A stretch of 64,000 nucleotides of DNA from Prillingera fragicola (Eukaryota; Basidiomycota; Tremellomycetes; Trichosporonales; Trichosporonaceae): the NCBI GenBank assembly GCA_002335605.1, contig BEDY01000003.1, forward strand, positions 1,054,001-1,118,000, given 5' to 3'. Under the pieces are notes generated by a model. It saw only the letters and a list, made by a program, of their open reading frames with translations, ran no database searches and had not been told where the DNA came from. Below are positions 10,472 to 20,546 of this stretch, piece by piece; the stretch's first letter is position 1; each line of letters begins with the position of its first letter. Made by a program: the position numbers and the translations under genes.

Positions 10472-13400
10472 ATGTCAGAGGCACCACCAACTACTGCACC
10501 GACGAGTGGACGCGGAAGCAAATCGTTTGTGGATGCCGTTTTCAACGAGGCGAGGACAACCCAACATCATCATCGCACCCAACGCATCACTTCGCTGAAC
10601 TATTCAGATATCCTTCGCGCCAGTAAGCACCTAAGCGATCCTCGATATAACACCGAGCCGATTAGGGAGCTCCTTCTTCGTCTGCGAGCTTCTGGCGCTC
10701 CACAACCTCGGGAAAGCATGTCGCTCTTCACTCCCTTTGAGCTCGTCCACGCCCATCTACCAGCAGCAGCGGCCGCATCTTATGACATCCGCCAGGTGAC
10801 TGTTCCGTCAGATCGGGCGTTTCCAGAGACGGAGGATGAGTGGGAGTCGCCTCTCCATCAAGAACATGCAGTCTCTGCAGCCTTTGACCCAAGGACAGCT
10901 ATTGTGGCTCGCTCAGTCTGTAACGGTTATGTCCTGGAACTGCGCTCGATCTCGCCTGCGGTCACCAAAGGCCACCCAGCCGACCCATCGATTATTCGCA
11001 TTCTTCTGCCTGATCGCCTTCGCCCACTCATAGGTGGCTGTGTCGTGCCCTCACTCCGCGCTGGCCGCCTGGTTGTTGTTGCGGTCACGGAGGCCGACGT
11101 GGTGTACCGGTTCAGCTTCCCGCTCAGCTCGTTTGTCGACAAGGGCAGCCGTTGTACCTTTGACGTCAAGGACGATGATGACTGGGCTGAAGAGTGGACA
11201 GTTGATGAGGACATGATCAGCTCGGCGGGCGGTGTAGGCTCTTGGGCCGTAACAAACGAGGACACCGTTGTTCTTGGCTGCGCTGATGGCGGCATCATCA
11301 AAGTCGCACGCTCCCCTCAATCAACACCAGGTGAGCTTCTTTGAAAGACATTTCTGACGTCTAGAATCACCGGCATGGTCCGAGTCTCACCACCGCGCTA
11401 CTTCACGGCTACGCATTGGTTCTCTCTTCTCGCGTCAAGCAGACGAGATGGTTACCTCCATCGCCGAGTTTGATTATGAGGACCAAATTCCTGTGCTGTA
11501 CACTTACTCGCGTGACGCAAAGCTTCGCACATGGTCGTCAGTAACTGGGCAGTGCCTCAAGTCTCTCGATGTGCGTCCATCGTCATCCTCAACAGAGCTG
11601 GTGCCAAGGTCTCCAAGTGCCTCTCAGCAGAATCCTGCTTCGGCTTCTCCGGAAACGTCAGCCTCGTTGCTGCGTGTCATTGCGCACCCCAATCCGTCAT
11701 CAAGATACTCGCACATTGTTGTTGTCTTCGTGCCCGCCCCGTACAACCCCACCTCGCCTGGCACATTCATCTTCTTCCGTGCGTCCAACACAGCCCATAA
11801 TGCGAACGACCTCGTCTACGCTGGCGAGCGCGCGGCGTCATCCGACTCTTCCGGTAGCGAACTGCGTGGTTTTGAGATTCAGCCTCCTACCCGTGCCGAT
11901 GCGGCTGACGGCTGGCGTCTGTGGGCCGTTTGGGACTCAGCAGGAGCACTCACCGCCGACTCCGTCCCCGTGAACGACATTCTCCAATTCACAACATATC
12001 TCGCTCCTCCCTTGGAGCACTCCATGGTCCAGGGGTGGCAGAAGGCGTCCTATGATGACAAGGTCGAGCAGTTTGACGCCGCGTACTTCGACAACCTCCT
12101 GGGACTCGACGCCCCGGACTCCGCTCAACCATACGACAACGCGGACATTGCAGAGGCATTCCTCGCCCATCTCTTTTATCCTGGTCGCTTCTCCGAGCTC
12201 ACCCTCACAACAGCCCTTAACGACTACATTGAGCAGCTTCCATTCTCCAATCAGGAGATTCTTCGCACGACCGTTTATCCCACATTATCCAGCAAGTTTG
12301 CTGCCGCCGTTGGGTCGTCGCTCACGATGGAGACAAGTCCCCAGACGGGCGCTCCTGTTGTTGAGGTGTTCCGCAAGGCACTGAAGCTGGACTGGCTTGG
12401 CATTTGGGCACGCGTGCGTGAAATGGACAAACAAGCCCGATGGCCAGTGGCGTCGACATCGCTCAATGGACAGGTCCTTATTCTGGACCGGGAGGGTGTC
12501 GCCGTGCCCGTACAGCAGGATACCCCTGGTGTACTGGTGAACCTTGGACGTGCCAGTGAGAGTGTTGCCAACGACAGCTACCGGCTTCCTGAGGGTGCAC
12601 TTCTGGCCCTCCACCCCGCTATTGCTCCTCCTCTCGCTCGTAAGGGTCTGACTGCGGTTGCTCGTGCAGGCGAGTCGATGGTCGCCGCTCTGAAGCGCCA
12701 GGATGCACCCGAGGACATGTCGGGATCGGCTTTGGATAACTTCACTGTTATTGCGGCTGCAGACGTCGAAGACGGCTTTGGTCCCGAGCCTGTTGAGACA
12801 GTGGCTGGTCGTCTGTGGGAGGACACAGTAGAGCCCTACCTGTCTGATGATGACCGCGCAGCCCTCCAGAAGACCTTGCAAGGAGCTGCAGTTGCCCGTG
12901 CCCTCTCCGAATCACTGGACCTTTTCGCGACCTGGACGTCACCGACTTCGGGTGAGAGTCTTGCCTCTAGCTGGGCCTTTTCAGGCTTGGGCAACACACT
13001 GCTATCGGCAACAATTTCAGCAATTATTCAGTCTCGCTACCTTCTGGCGCGAAATGTTCTTCTGGTTGCCCTCTATCATCTTTCCACCACTGGTGACCTT
13101 GACTCGGAGGCCGACGATGGGGAGGACCTCATCGAGATACTCGCTAGGGCATACGTTATTTACCAACGCTACCGTGTGCTTTATTGGTTCACTCAGCAGA
13201 CTGGCGACGATGCCATTGAACGCTCGAGCATCCGGCGACAGAACAAAAGCCGGCGCGCTCAAGACGATGTTCTCGCCAAGTTTGACAGCCTCAAGGTGCG
13301 CGAGGGCGGTGAGGAGCCACTGGACTATGACGGCTTCCACACATCCTACTCGCTTCTTCACTCTCTGTTGGCCCGAGGACTCAGCCAACCTGTTCCTGTC

Positions 13401-15181
13401 GACACGGCTGCCTGCTTCTTCGACTCGGCCAACACCTTCCTGGCTACTCTCGACATTGTCAAGGGTGACATGTACGACCCCGCGCCTCTGGATGCTGATG
13501 TGAAGCTGGCCTCGGCTGTGCTCACTGACGGTCACGCTGGCACAGTTGTCTCGCTCACAGCGCTGTACCCCACGTCCTCGGGCTCTGCATTTGTCCGTGG
13601 ATGCGCATTGCTCCACACCGGCCACGTTGAGGAGGGTGTAAAGCTCTTGGAGGTGGCATCCGCTGGCTGCTACGACGGAACCCTGGCTGCAATTTTGCCC
13701 ACTTGTGTCGGCAAGGAAGGCTTGGGAGAGTACTTCCGTCGTGTCATGGTCATCGTTGACGAGCACGGATTGGAGGCACCTGTCGCCCACTTTGGCAATC
13801 TTGCATTGCAGTCCAGTAAGGATGCGGACCCTGCTACAAGCGACGTTTGGACCAGGGTATTCCTTGCCTATCTGTCACTAGGTGAATACGAGGCTGCGTA
13901 CTCGGTGTTGACCAGCACGCCGTTCACCGAAATGTGAGTGTACCATGAAAGACGTGCGCTAATGTTTACAGTCGGCGTGAGCTTCTCAGTCAGCTCATTT
14001 CAGCCATGTGCGAGGCGAACGAGGTGGGCCGTTTGAACAAGCTTGGCTTCATTGGTTTCCAGAAGCAAGTGGAGGAGCGTCTCAACTTCAAGGCGCGTAA
14101 CTCTGATCCGCTTCGCTTCCCCAACTACTACAAGGTGCTGTACTCATGGCACATTTCGAGGGGCGACTACCGCAGTGCTGGTGAGATCATGTACGCCCAG
14201 GGCCAGCGCTTCGCCGAGGCCTCGAGTCCCAAGCTGTCCGCGTTCGAGCTACAGGCTATGCGTGCAAGGAGTTATCTGGCCGCCATCAATGCACTGTCAC
14301 TGGTGGACAAGCGGAACGCGTGGATCTCCGTGCACGTTGCCCCCGAATCGACGAGGAGCCAGAAGCGCCGCAAGGTATCAACCTATATCCCTGACGACAA
14401 GTTTGGGCTCAACAACCGCGCTGTGGACATTGTCACTCTCTCGGACATTCAGGCGGAGTATGCTGCTGTACTCTCACAGCTGCAGCTGTCTCGGGAGATC
14501 CCAGACCTGCAGCAGCACGGCGTATCGCTCTCTGCCGACGAGATCGTTGGCTTCTTCACTCAGCGGTCGGCATTCGACCTCGCTCAGTCGTCGGCCGCCT
14601 CCATGGGCGCCGACATGACCGACATGTTCGAGACACTGGCCACACGCTGTGTGGAGCTTGCACGCGCGCCGGGTGTGGCGCTTGACAGCCCTTCGGCAGC
14701 ATTCCTCGCGACCTCGCCGACGACGCAACGGCTGCGCGGTCCCCCCGCTACACTTGCATTGCGTTACCTCCAGGTGGCCTTGGATCGCCACGATGGTCCG
14801 TCCACACAGTTCCGATACACTGCTGCGGTTTCGGACGTTTTCTTCGCTCTAAACAAGAACGTCCGCTCGGGATGGCAGCCTCCTGTTTGGCTGGTCGACG
14901 GTGAGCTCACGCGCGACGCCGAGGGGTGGATCTCGCGTGGGCTCGAGTTTGGTTGGGTACGCGAGTCGGTGGGATGGGCGTCAGAGGTGCTCCGACGCGC
15001 GCCTGCCGTGGCATTGTTGCCAAAGGGCAAGCCGGATGCGGTGGATGTGCCGTACAACCTCATCGACCGCGTGCTCGCTGCTGCCGAGGAGGGAGATGAG
15101 AAGGTTGAAGCCGATGTGCAGGCTGCAGCCAAGGTGCTGCGTGAGACTGTCACGGCGCGCGTCAAGGCGATGAAGAAGTAG
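10472..15181 (+). CDS. NUP120: Nucleoporin Nup160/Nup120
   Basis: A Y-complex scaffold nucleoporin of the nuclear pore. Three exons: 10472-11330, 11365-13933, 13972-15181; 1,545 residues, in the family range. The first part has the beta-propeller signature GSWAVTNEDTVVLGCADGG, followed across intron 1 by FDYEDQIPVLYTYSRDAKLRTW. The rest is an alpha-solenoid; the C-terminal exon has FPNYYKVLYSWHISRGDY, typical of Nup160. Both junctions restore frame exactly (phases 1 and 2). Start choice is open: ATG 10472 (MSEAPP...) or an in-frame ATG 11 codons upstream at 10439. Low intron number for so long a gene is unusual beside its neighbours. Confidence 0.9.
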
Positions 15182-15393
15182 CGGCGAGGGAATGGTAGCA
15201 TAAAGTTTGCATAGTTTTGTCTGCATTGCGTCTTGATTGCGTGGCTGTAGTGTAATGGTGTATCTAGCTGTCTTGGTTGTTCGCAAGATGACAACTTGTG
15301 GGTGCTTCAAGCGAGACGACAGGCACCACAAACAGGCACATGTTTCGGAAGCAAAATGACAAACCACGAAATACGCCTGGTGGTACGCGGGTC

Positions 15394-15398
15394 TATAT
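15394..15398 (+). promoter_or_regulatory. TATA element of the U6 gene
   Basis: TATAT in GTCTATATTTC lies about 20 bp before the inferred U6 5' end. Fungal U6 genes use a TATA box with Pol III. A weak B-box-like GGTTCACC lies about 100 bp past the terminator near 15638, where budding yeast SNR6 has its B box, but the match is poor. Confidence 0.45.
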
Positions 15399-15414
15399 TT
15401 CTTCACAGCTGCCT

Positions 15415-15535
15415 GTGCCCGGGGCAACCCGGGCATAAGAAAAATTTGGAACGATACAGAGAAGATTAGCATTGCCCCTGCATAAGGATGACAAAATCGA
15501 TGATAGAGAGGACAGCTTCGGCTGTAATATTTTTT
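15415..15535 (+). ncRNA. SNR6: U6 spliceosomal snRNA
   Basis: The catalytic snRNA of the spliceosome. The 5' stem-loop is an 8-bp hairpin, 15416-15423 with 15428-15435, closed by a GCAA tetraloop. The invariant core follows: AACGATACAGAGAAGATTAGC, with the ACAGAGA box at 15456-15462 and the catalytic AGC triad at 15468-15470, then the internal stem-loop sequence CCCCTGCATAAGGATGAC. A Pol III terminator of six T ends the gene (15530-15535). Between the presumed U2-pairing segment (GATAGAGAGG) and the terminator lies an added hairpin, ACAGC-TTCG-GCTGT (15512-15525). A TATAT element sits at 15394-15398, about 20 bp upstream. I see no intron inside, although some basidiomycete U6 genes have them. 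About 115 nt before the T run, against roughly 99-112 nt in model yeasts and human. Confidence 0.95.
15530..15535 (+). terminator. Pol III terminator of U6
   Basis: A run of six T on the sense strand directly after the 3' hairpin of the U6 gene. Confidence 0.85.
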
Positions 15536-15699
15536 GGAGTTTCTAATCAAGCCATTAGGATTTGCTGTTTACTGCCTAGCAATGACAGGGTGCTTCCGGC
15601 AAGCCATGGCGTCATGGACGCCGAGCACAACTGGACTCGGTTCACCAGCAACAATTGACCATTCCGACCACCTCCATGTGCACTGAGCGACCCAACGCC

Positions 15700-16903
15700 A
15701 TGCTCCCTGCACTGTCTCGATCGACTGTTGCGGCGCGCAGCCAAGCTGCCCGTCATCTCCACTCCTCGGCAGCTGCGCGTGTGCCGTTGCTCATCAGCCC
15801 TGCAGAGTACAAGGCACTCGTGGATGAGGGCAAGGTAGCTTTAAGCATTTCGGTCCCTTGCTAACGGATTCTCAGAACGTTGTGCCTCTTGATGTCTCAT
15901 GGCACATGCCCAACTCGGATCGCTCAGCAGCGGCCGAATATCTCTCTGGCCCGCGCCTGCCTGGTGCCCGCCGCTTTGATCTGGATGAGGTCGCCGAGCT
16001 TCGCCCAGCGCGCAACCCTCTGAGTCTCGGTCACATGCTGCCTCCCCTCGACGTGTTCAAGGCTGCTGCCAGTAAGTCTGAATGTGTAGGCCCTATAGCT
16101 GACGTGGGTTTCAGAAAAGGCCGGCATTAGTGACGACACGCATGTTGTCGTGTACGACACAATCGGTATCTTTACCGCTCCCCGTGGCGCCTTCACTTTC
16201 AAAGGTGAGTAGACACTGCATTCTGCCCGATAAGGGTTCTGACATTGCCCAGCTTTTGGCCATGACAAGGTCTCCGTTCTGGACGGCGGATTGCCCAGAT
16301 GGATCAACGAGGGCGGCGAGGTCGAGGTCGGCGAAGTCACAAAGGGACGCGAGGCTGATTATGACGGTGGCATTGAAAAGCCCGAGCTTGTTCGCTGTGA
16401 GTCTAACTGCAACGCGGCGCAGTCTGTGATCTGACAATACAGCGTATGAGGATATTATAAAGAACACTGAGAAGCCGCGCGAGTCTGCAGACATTGTCCT
16501 TGACGTGCGCGCGCACGAGCGGTTCACTGGCGAAGCGCCCGAGCCTCGCCCTCAGCTCGAGAGCGGACACATGCCCAATTCGCTTTCGCTTCCATTCAGC
16601 GAGTTTGTCGAGCCGTCTACCCCAGAGCGTCCGTATACTGTGTACAAGTCTGCAGACGAGCTGCGCAACGTGCTCGTCAATGGTGTGGGTGGCGAGGAGG
16701 CGTGGAAGGACCTGCAGGAGAACGATGGCCGCTCGCTCGTCTTCTCATGTGGGTCAGGCATGACTGCAAGCGTGGGTTGGCTTGCCACGCAGCTTATCGC
16801 CCAGGCTGAGGGCAGCGCCCCTCCCAAGGCGGCCATTTATGACGAGAGCTGGACTGGATATGCTAGTCGCAAGGAGAGCCCCATCATCAAAGGTGAAAAG
16901 TAG
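15700..16903 (+). CDS. TUM1: Two-domain sulfurtransferase (mercaptopyruvate/thiosulfate type)
   Basis: A tandem rhodanese that moves sulfane sulfur from 3-mercaptopyruvate or thiosulfate to acceptors, in the family that feeds tRNA thiolation and H2S production. Exons: 15700-15834, 15876-16071, 16115-16204, 16253-16396, 16443-16903; 341 residues. The inactive N-terminal domain holds VPLDVSWHMPNSDRSA. The C-terminal domain holds the active-site loop CGSGMTA with the nucleophile at Cys291; a CGSGxTA loop points to the mercaptopyruvate type rather than CRKGVTA thiosulfate rhodanese. The first 30 residues (MLPALSRSTVAARSQAARHL) look like a mitochondrial presequence. In-frame ATGs at 15655 and 15676 could extend it. 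It starts 165 bp after the U6 terminator. Confidence 0.9.
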
Positions 16904-16980
16904 TTGAGAAGAATGTATTCCAATGCATATCATGTGTGAGTGGTGAGAGCACCTGCCTGAGTGAAGCAGGAGTCCTAAAT

Positions 16981-18346
16981 CTAAATGTCGCCGAGTCCAG
17001 TGACCTTGCGTACCTCAGCCATAGTCTGGGCAGCCTTTTCGCGAGCACGCAGGGCGCCCTTCTTGGCGACCTCGCGAATGTATGCCTCGTCGGCGCTGAT
17101 GCGCTGATACTCGGCACGGACGGGTGCGAGCTTCTCGACAACAATGTCGCTTACGGCACCCTTGAGCTTGCCCATGCCCCAGCCCTCGGCTGTGGCCTCG
17201 TCGGCGAGCTGGGCGGGGGAACGTCCGGCGTCGTCGAGGGCCGACCAGATAGTCAACAAGTTGGCAACGCCGCGGCGCGCCTCGGGCTCGTACGTGATGC
17301 CCTCTTGGGAGTCTGTCACCGCGCCCTTGATCTTGGACGCAATGTCCTTGGACGAGTCGGTGATGCTGATACGCGATAAGGGGTTTGGCGCCGACTTGGA
17401 CATTTTCTGTTCCGGATCCCGGAGTGAGAGAATACGCTTCTGGGGTACTGGAGGGTCAGTGTGGAGCGTCAGCCACGGAAGGGAGAACTCACCAATACGC
17501 ATGTCTGGGAGAGGGAAGATGTCGCCAAACTGCCTGTTGAAAGCCTCGGCTGTGTCGCGGGCGAGCTCGAGGTGCTGAGTCTGATCCTCGCCGACGGGGA
17601 CGAGAGTCGACTTGAACAGCATAATGTCGGCAGCCTGGAGAACCGGGTAGGCCAGCAAACCTAGACGCAGATCACTCTCAGACACCTCGTCCTCCGAGTT
17701 AGAGTTGCGCGCTGTAGCCATACGCGACTGCTGATCAGCAATGCCCAGGGTCCAAATCGACCAACTAACCTTCCAAGTCGTCATACGCTGCAGACGGCCA
17801 ACGGGCGAAATAGTGTTCAGATACCACGCCAGCTCGGCGTGCTCTGGAACGTCCTCCTGCTGGTACAGACATGTACGGTCCGTGTTGACACCACAGGCCA
17901 GAAGCGCTGCCAGCATGTTACGACGGTCCTGGACGAGCTGCTTCGGGTCCTGCGGGAGGGTGATCGCATGAAGGCCTACCACCGTAAGGTAAACGGTTGT
18001 GGTGGCTGGCGCATCACGCTGTAGCTCAAGGAATGGGAGGAAGAGGCCCAGATAGTTACCAAGCTATTCGGTCAGCGACATCCAGAAACCATGCATTCTA
18101 GACATACGTGGGGAGTACCTGACCATCAGCGCATGGCACATGCTATCAATGCTTACCCGTTGGCTGGATGCCCGTGTAGATCACATCGTCATACTGGCCC
18201 GATTTCGCCTGGGATGACGCCGCTCGCGTAGCAGCACCGCGAGCAGCGCGAGACGCAGTTGCCAGTGTGAGCGATCCGGGTATCCTTGGCACCATTCTTG
18301 TAGACTGGCAAGAGACAACAGACAAGCCCAACGATGCAAGCAGCAT
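16981..18346 (-). CDS. MSW1: Mitochondrial tryptophanyl-tRNA synthetase
   Basis: Charges mitochondrial tRNA-Trp. Exons: 18346-18157, micro-exon 18118-18108, 18063-17770, 17727-17493, 17447-16981; 398 residues, or 381 if translation starts at the in-frame ATG at 18295. The class I HIGH-like motif is spread over three exons: YTGIQPTG, then the 11-nt exon supplying T-P-H, then LGNYLG. KMSKS is intact in exon 5, after DPEQ. Other family marks are VGEDQTQHLELARDTA and GLLAYPVLQAADIMLF. The N-terminus is basic and alanine-rich, as a mitochondrial presequence. Without the micro-exon the PHLGN signature and the frame are both lost, which supports it strongly. It ends 77 bp from the sulfurtransferase stop (convergent). 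Confidence 0.92.
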
Positions 18347-18592
18347 TAAGGGGAGGACCGAAATTACGGTGGAGGGCCGTTTATGCCCGTGAGCCAGACC
18401 GCCGCCGCCGGTCGCCGCTGGCTGGGTGACGGACGCTTCCTGGCTGACTTTTTCCGTAAACGCCGTCCTACAGTGGTGCTCCTCGTTTGCGTTGTATACC
18501 TGACTTCGTCACTTCATCAGGTCAACACCAACCTCCACCTCGACCCTCTTCTCTGTCCCGTTCACTCCCTACCCCCTACAGCAAATTCAAGC

Positions 18593-19067
18593 ATGTCGTT
18601 CATGTTCGGTGGTGGTCGTGAGTGGCAAAGCTCGGGTCCGGCTTGTACGACTTTCACTTACACCTGCAGGCCAGGACAGCGGAGCTGTTGACCCGGCCAA
18701 GATTGAGATGGCCGTCTCAGAGCTCGACATGATCACTGATGTCTTGTGAGTCATGCTAGGGAAGGCTTGCGTATTTGCTGACGACGTGTCTTCTTTGTGC
18801 CGCGCGCTCGTCTCCTTCCTCGTCCCCTCCAAATCGTTCCTCAATTTGCCGTCGTGCAATAGCAACCGCCTCGTCAACGGATGCCACGCCAAGTGCATTC
18901 AGCCCAACCCCATGAAGCACCACTACGCCGAGGGCGAGTTGCTCAAGGGGGAGGCCGTCTGCATTGACAGGTGCACCGGCAAGTTCTTCGAGGTCAACAA
19001 GAAGGTCGGCGAGCGCATGCAGACCATGGGCGGCGCTGCCCAGCAGTCTGGTTCGTTTGGCCAGTAG
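18593..19067 (+). CDS. TIM10: Mitochondrial inner-membrane translocase chaperone TIM10
   Basis: A small Tim chaperone of the intermembrane space that escorts carrier proteins to the TIM22 complex. Exons: 18593-18617, 18670-18745, 18863-19067; 101 residues. The fold is the twin CX3C helical hairpin, CHAKC and CIDRC, preceded by AVSELDMITDVFNRLVNGC and followed by KFFEVNKKVGERMQ. Intron 2 (117 nt) is about twice the local norm. The segment between the two CX3C motifs is 21 residues (IQPNPMKHHY..), longer than the roughly 16 of budding yeast Tim10; no intron donor is present there, so the insert appears real. The start is fixed by the MSFMFGGG N-terminus. Confidence 0.9.
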
Positions 19068-19258
19068 TTACCTCGTCATATAGAGACACGTCGTCATGTA
19101 TCAAGTTGGACCTACACTGCCGGCGTTCTCAGTAGTCTACTCTTGCTCAGTCTGCACAATAAGGCGTTACATCATGGCCGGCCGTCATAGACCTGGCCCG
19201 GTAGAGTCTACAGTGATGCGCGACATGTCTTGGCGCTATTCAAGAGGAAGAGCTGGAA

Positions 19259-20097
19259 CTATTCGTCTTCCTTCTTGCTCTTCTTCTTCTCCTTCTTCTC
19301 CTCCTTTATGTCAACCTCTGCCCAGCCTTCATTGTCGTCTAAGTCGTCGCCCGCCTCTGTCCACCAAGTCGGGAGGCATTGTGTCGGTGGCAGGTTTATC
19401 AAGTCTGAGTCAAACAGCTACGATGTCAGAAGACCTTTGTGGATGCTAACGCACCTCAATGTAAGTCTCGTCCGAATACCGGTGCTTGGCTGGCCCAGAG
19501 TGAGATCGGTACTGCAATGTCAGTCGGCGGTCGCTCCTACGCCACCCACCTCTGAGAGCGCCGAAGCAAAGTTCCAACCCTGCATCACACGCAGGCAACC
19601 AAACACAACACCTGTTTGGTGAATGCCAACTCTGAGAATACATTAGGGGCAGTTCACGCAGACTCATGGTGACACTCACGGATCGATCACAAGCACCGGA
19701 TGGTTACGGACGTCCATGATCAGTTCCAGGGCAACCTTGACCACCTCATCACCAATGGGCTTCCAATCTGTCAATGGTTGAAAGAGTGTAGTGCCAAGAT
19801 GCACCTGGCGGTCAGTACTATCCATACATGAGTAGGCTCACAAACTCGACGCCTGCAGCTCGCGCATATAGAAGCAGTGGTCGAATGGGATGTTCTGCGG
19901 TGAGAGAAATAATAGTTCGCAGGCCGAGAGACGCGAGAAATGGCACCTAAAAGACGTTGTCAGTACTCTATTTTTACTGCGCTGCAGTGGCCTACCTCTG
20001 GAGCGGTCGGGCTTGCACTGCGATAGACGCCAGTCTCGACAACGGAGAATCGTTGGGGCACTTGAATGAGCACCGAGCTTTGCTGCTTCGACGCCAT
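19259..20097 (-). CDS. Atypical dual-specificity phosphatase (PFA-DSP/Oca family), catalytic Cys absent
   Basis: A Siw14/Oca-like protein. Six exons: 20097-19996, 19946-19842, 19804-19680, 19631-19550, 19511-19455, 19417-19259; 209 residues. It opens with QVPQRFSVVETGVYRSASP and GLRTIISLTAEHP, the family's FxxVEpGVYRS and LgLrTIISLt blocks. The place of the active-site loop HCxxGKHRTG is taken by IDPVGIHQTG: the general framework and TG remain, but the nucleophilic Cys and the Arg are gone. It continues GCLRVMQGWNFASALSEYRS and YSDETYIELFD, matching Oca6-type proteins. The tail is a Lys/Glu-rich stretch ending KKSKKEDE. All junctions keep frame. Probably a pseudophosphatase acting in a protein complex; that role is inferred. 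Confidence 0.83.
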
Positions 20098-20546
20098 TAC
20101 GCCGACAAGCGGCAAGAAAATGCCAAGCTCAAGCCAATGTCGTCAAAGCGATAGAGGACGAGGGGCAGCCGCTGCTGCTGTGGACGGCGATGCCGAAGCA
20201 ACAAGTCTAGGTCTCATCACTCGGCACCAGACGTACTGGACGTGCGTTCCACAGATCCACTGAACCTTGATTACATAAGCTGGTAAACAGCCTCCTGGCC
20301 CTGACGATATCTCAGGCACACGATCATCAGCTTGGTTTATGCCTGCCCGTCCGTTGTCAATATCGGGATCGCAAGCGGCAGCTAGGACCGCATCACAACG
20401 GCCTGAACGACGGCGATGGCGGGTCGACGAGCGGGAACGTAAGCAGATGCTCGTTCAACTTGCCAGTGTACTGTGCATCAACTGTGCTACTCGCGGACTC
20501 AAGACACTCGGCCGCTGACTTGAGACACTCGGCAACCATCGGCACC
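20098..20546. other. Divergent intergenic region
   Basis: 449 bp between the Oca-like gene and the beta-helix protein. It must carry both promoters. A short direct repeat (CACTCGGC) occurs at 20505-20512 and 20527-20534, just before the start at 20547. Nothing else recognised. Confidence 0.4.
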
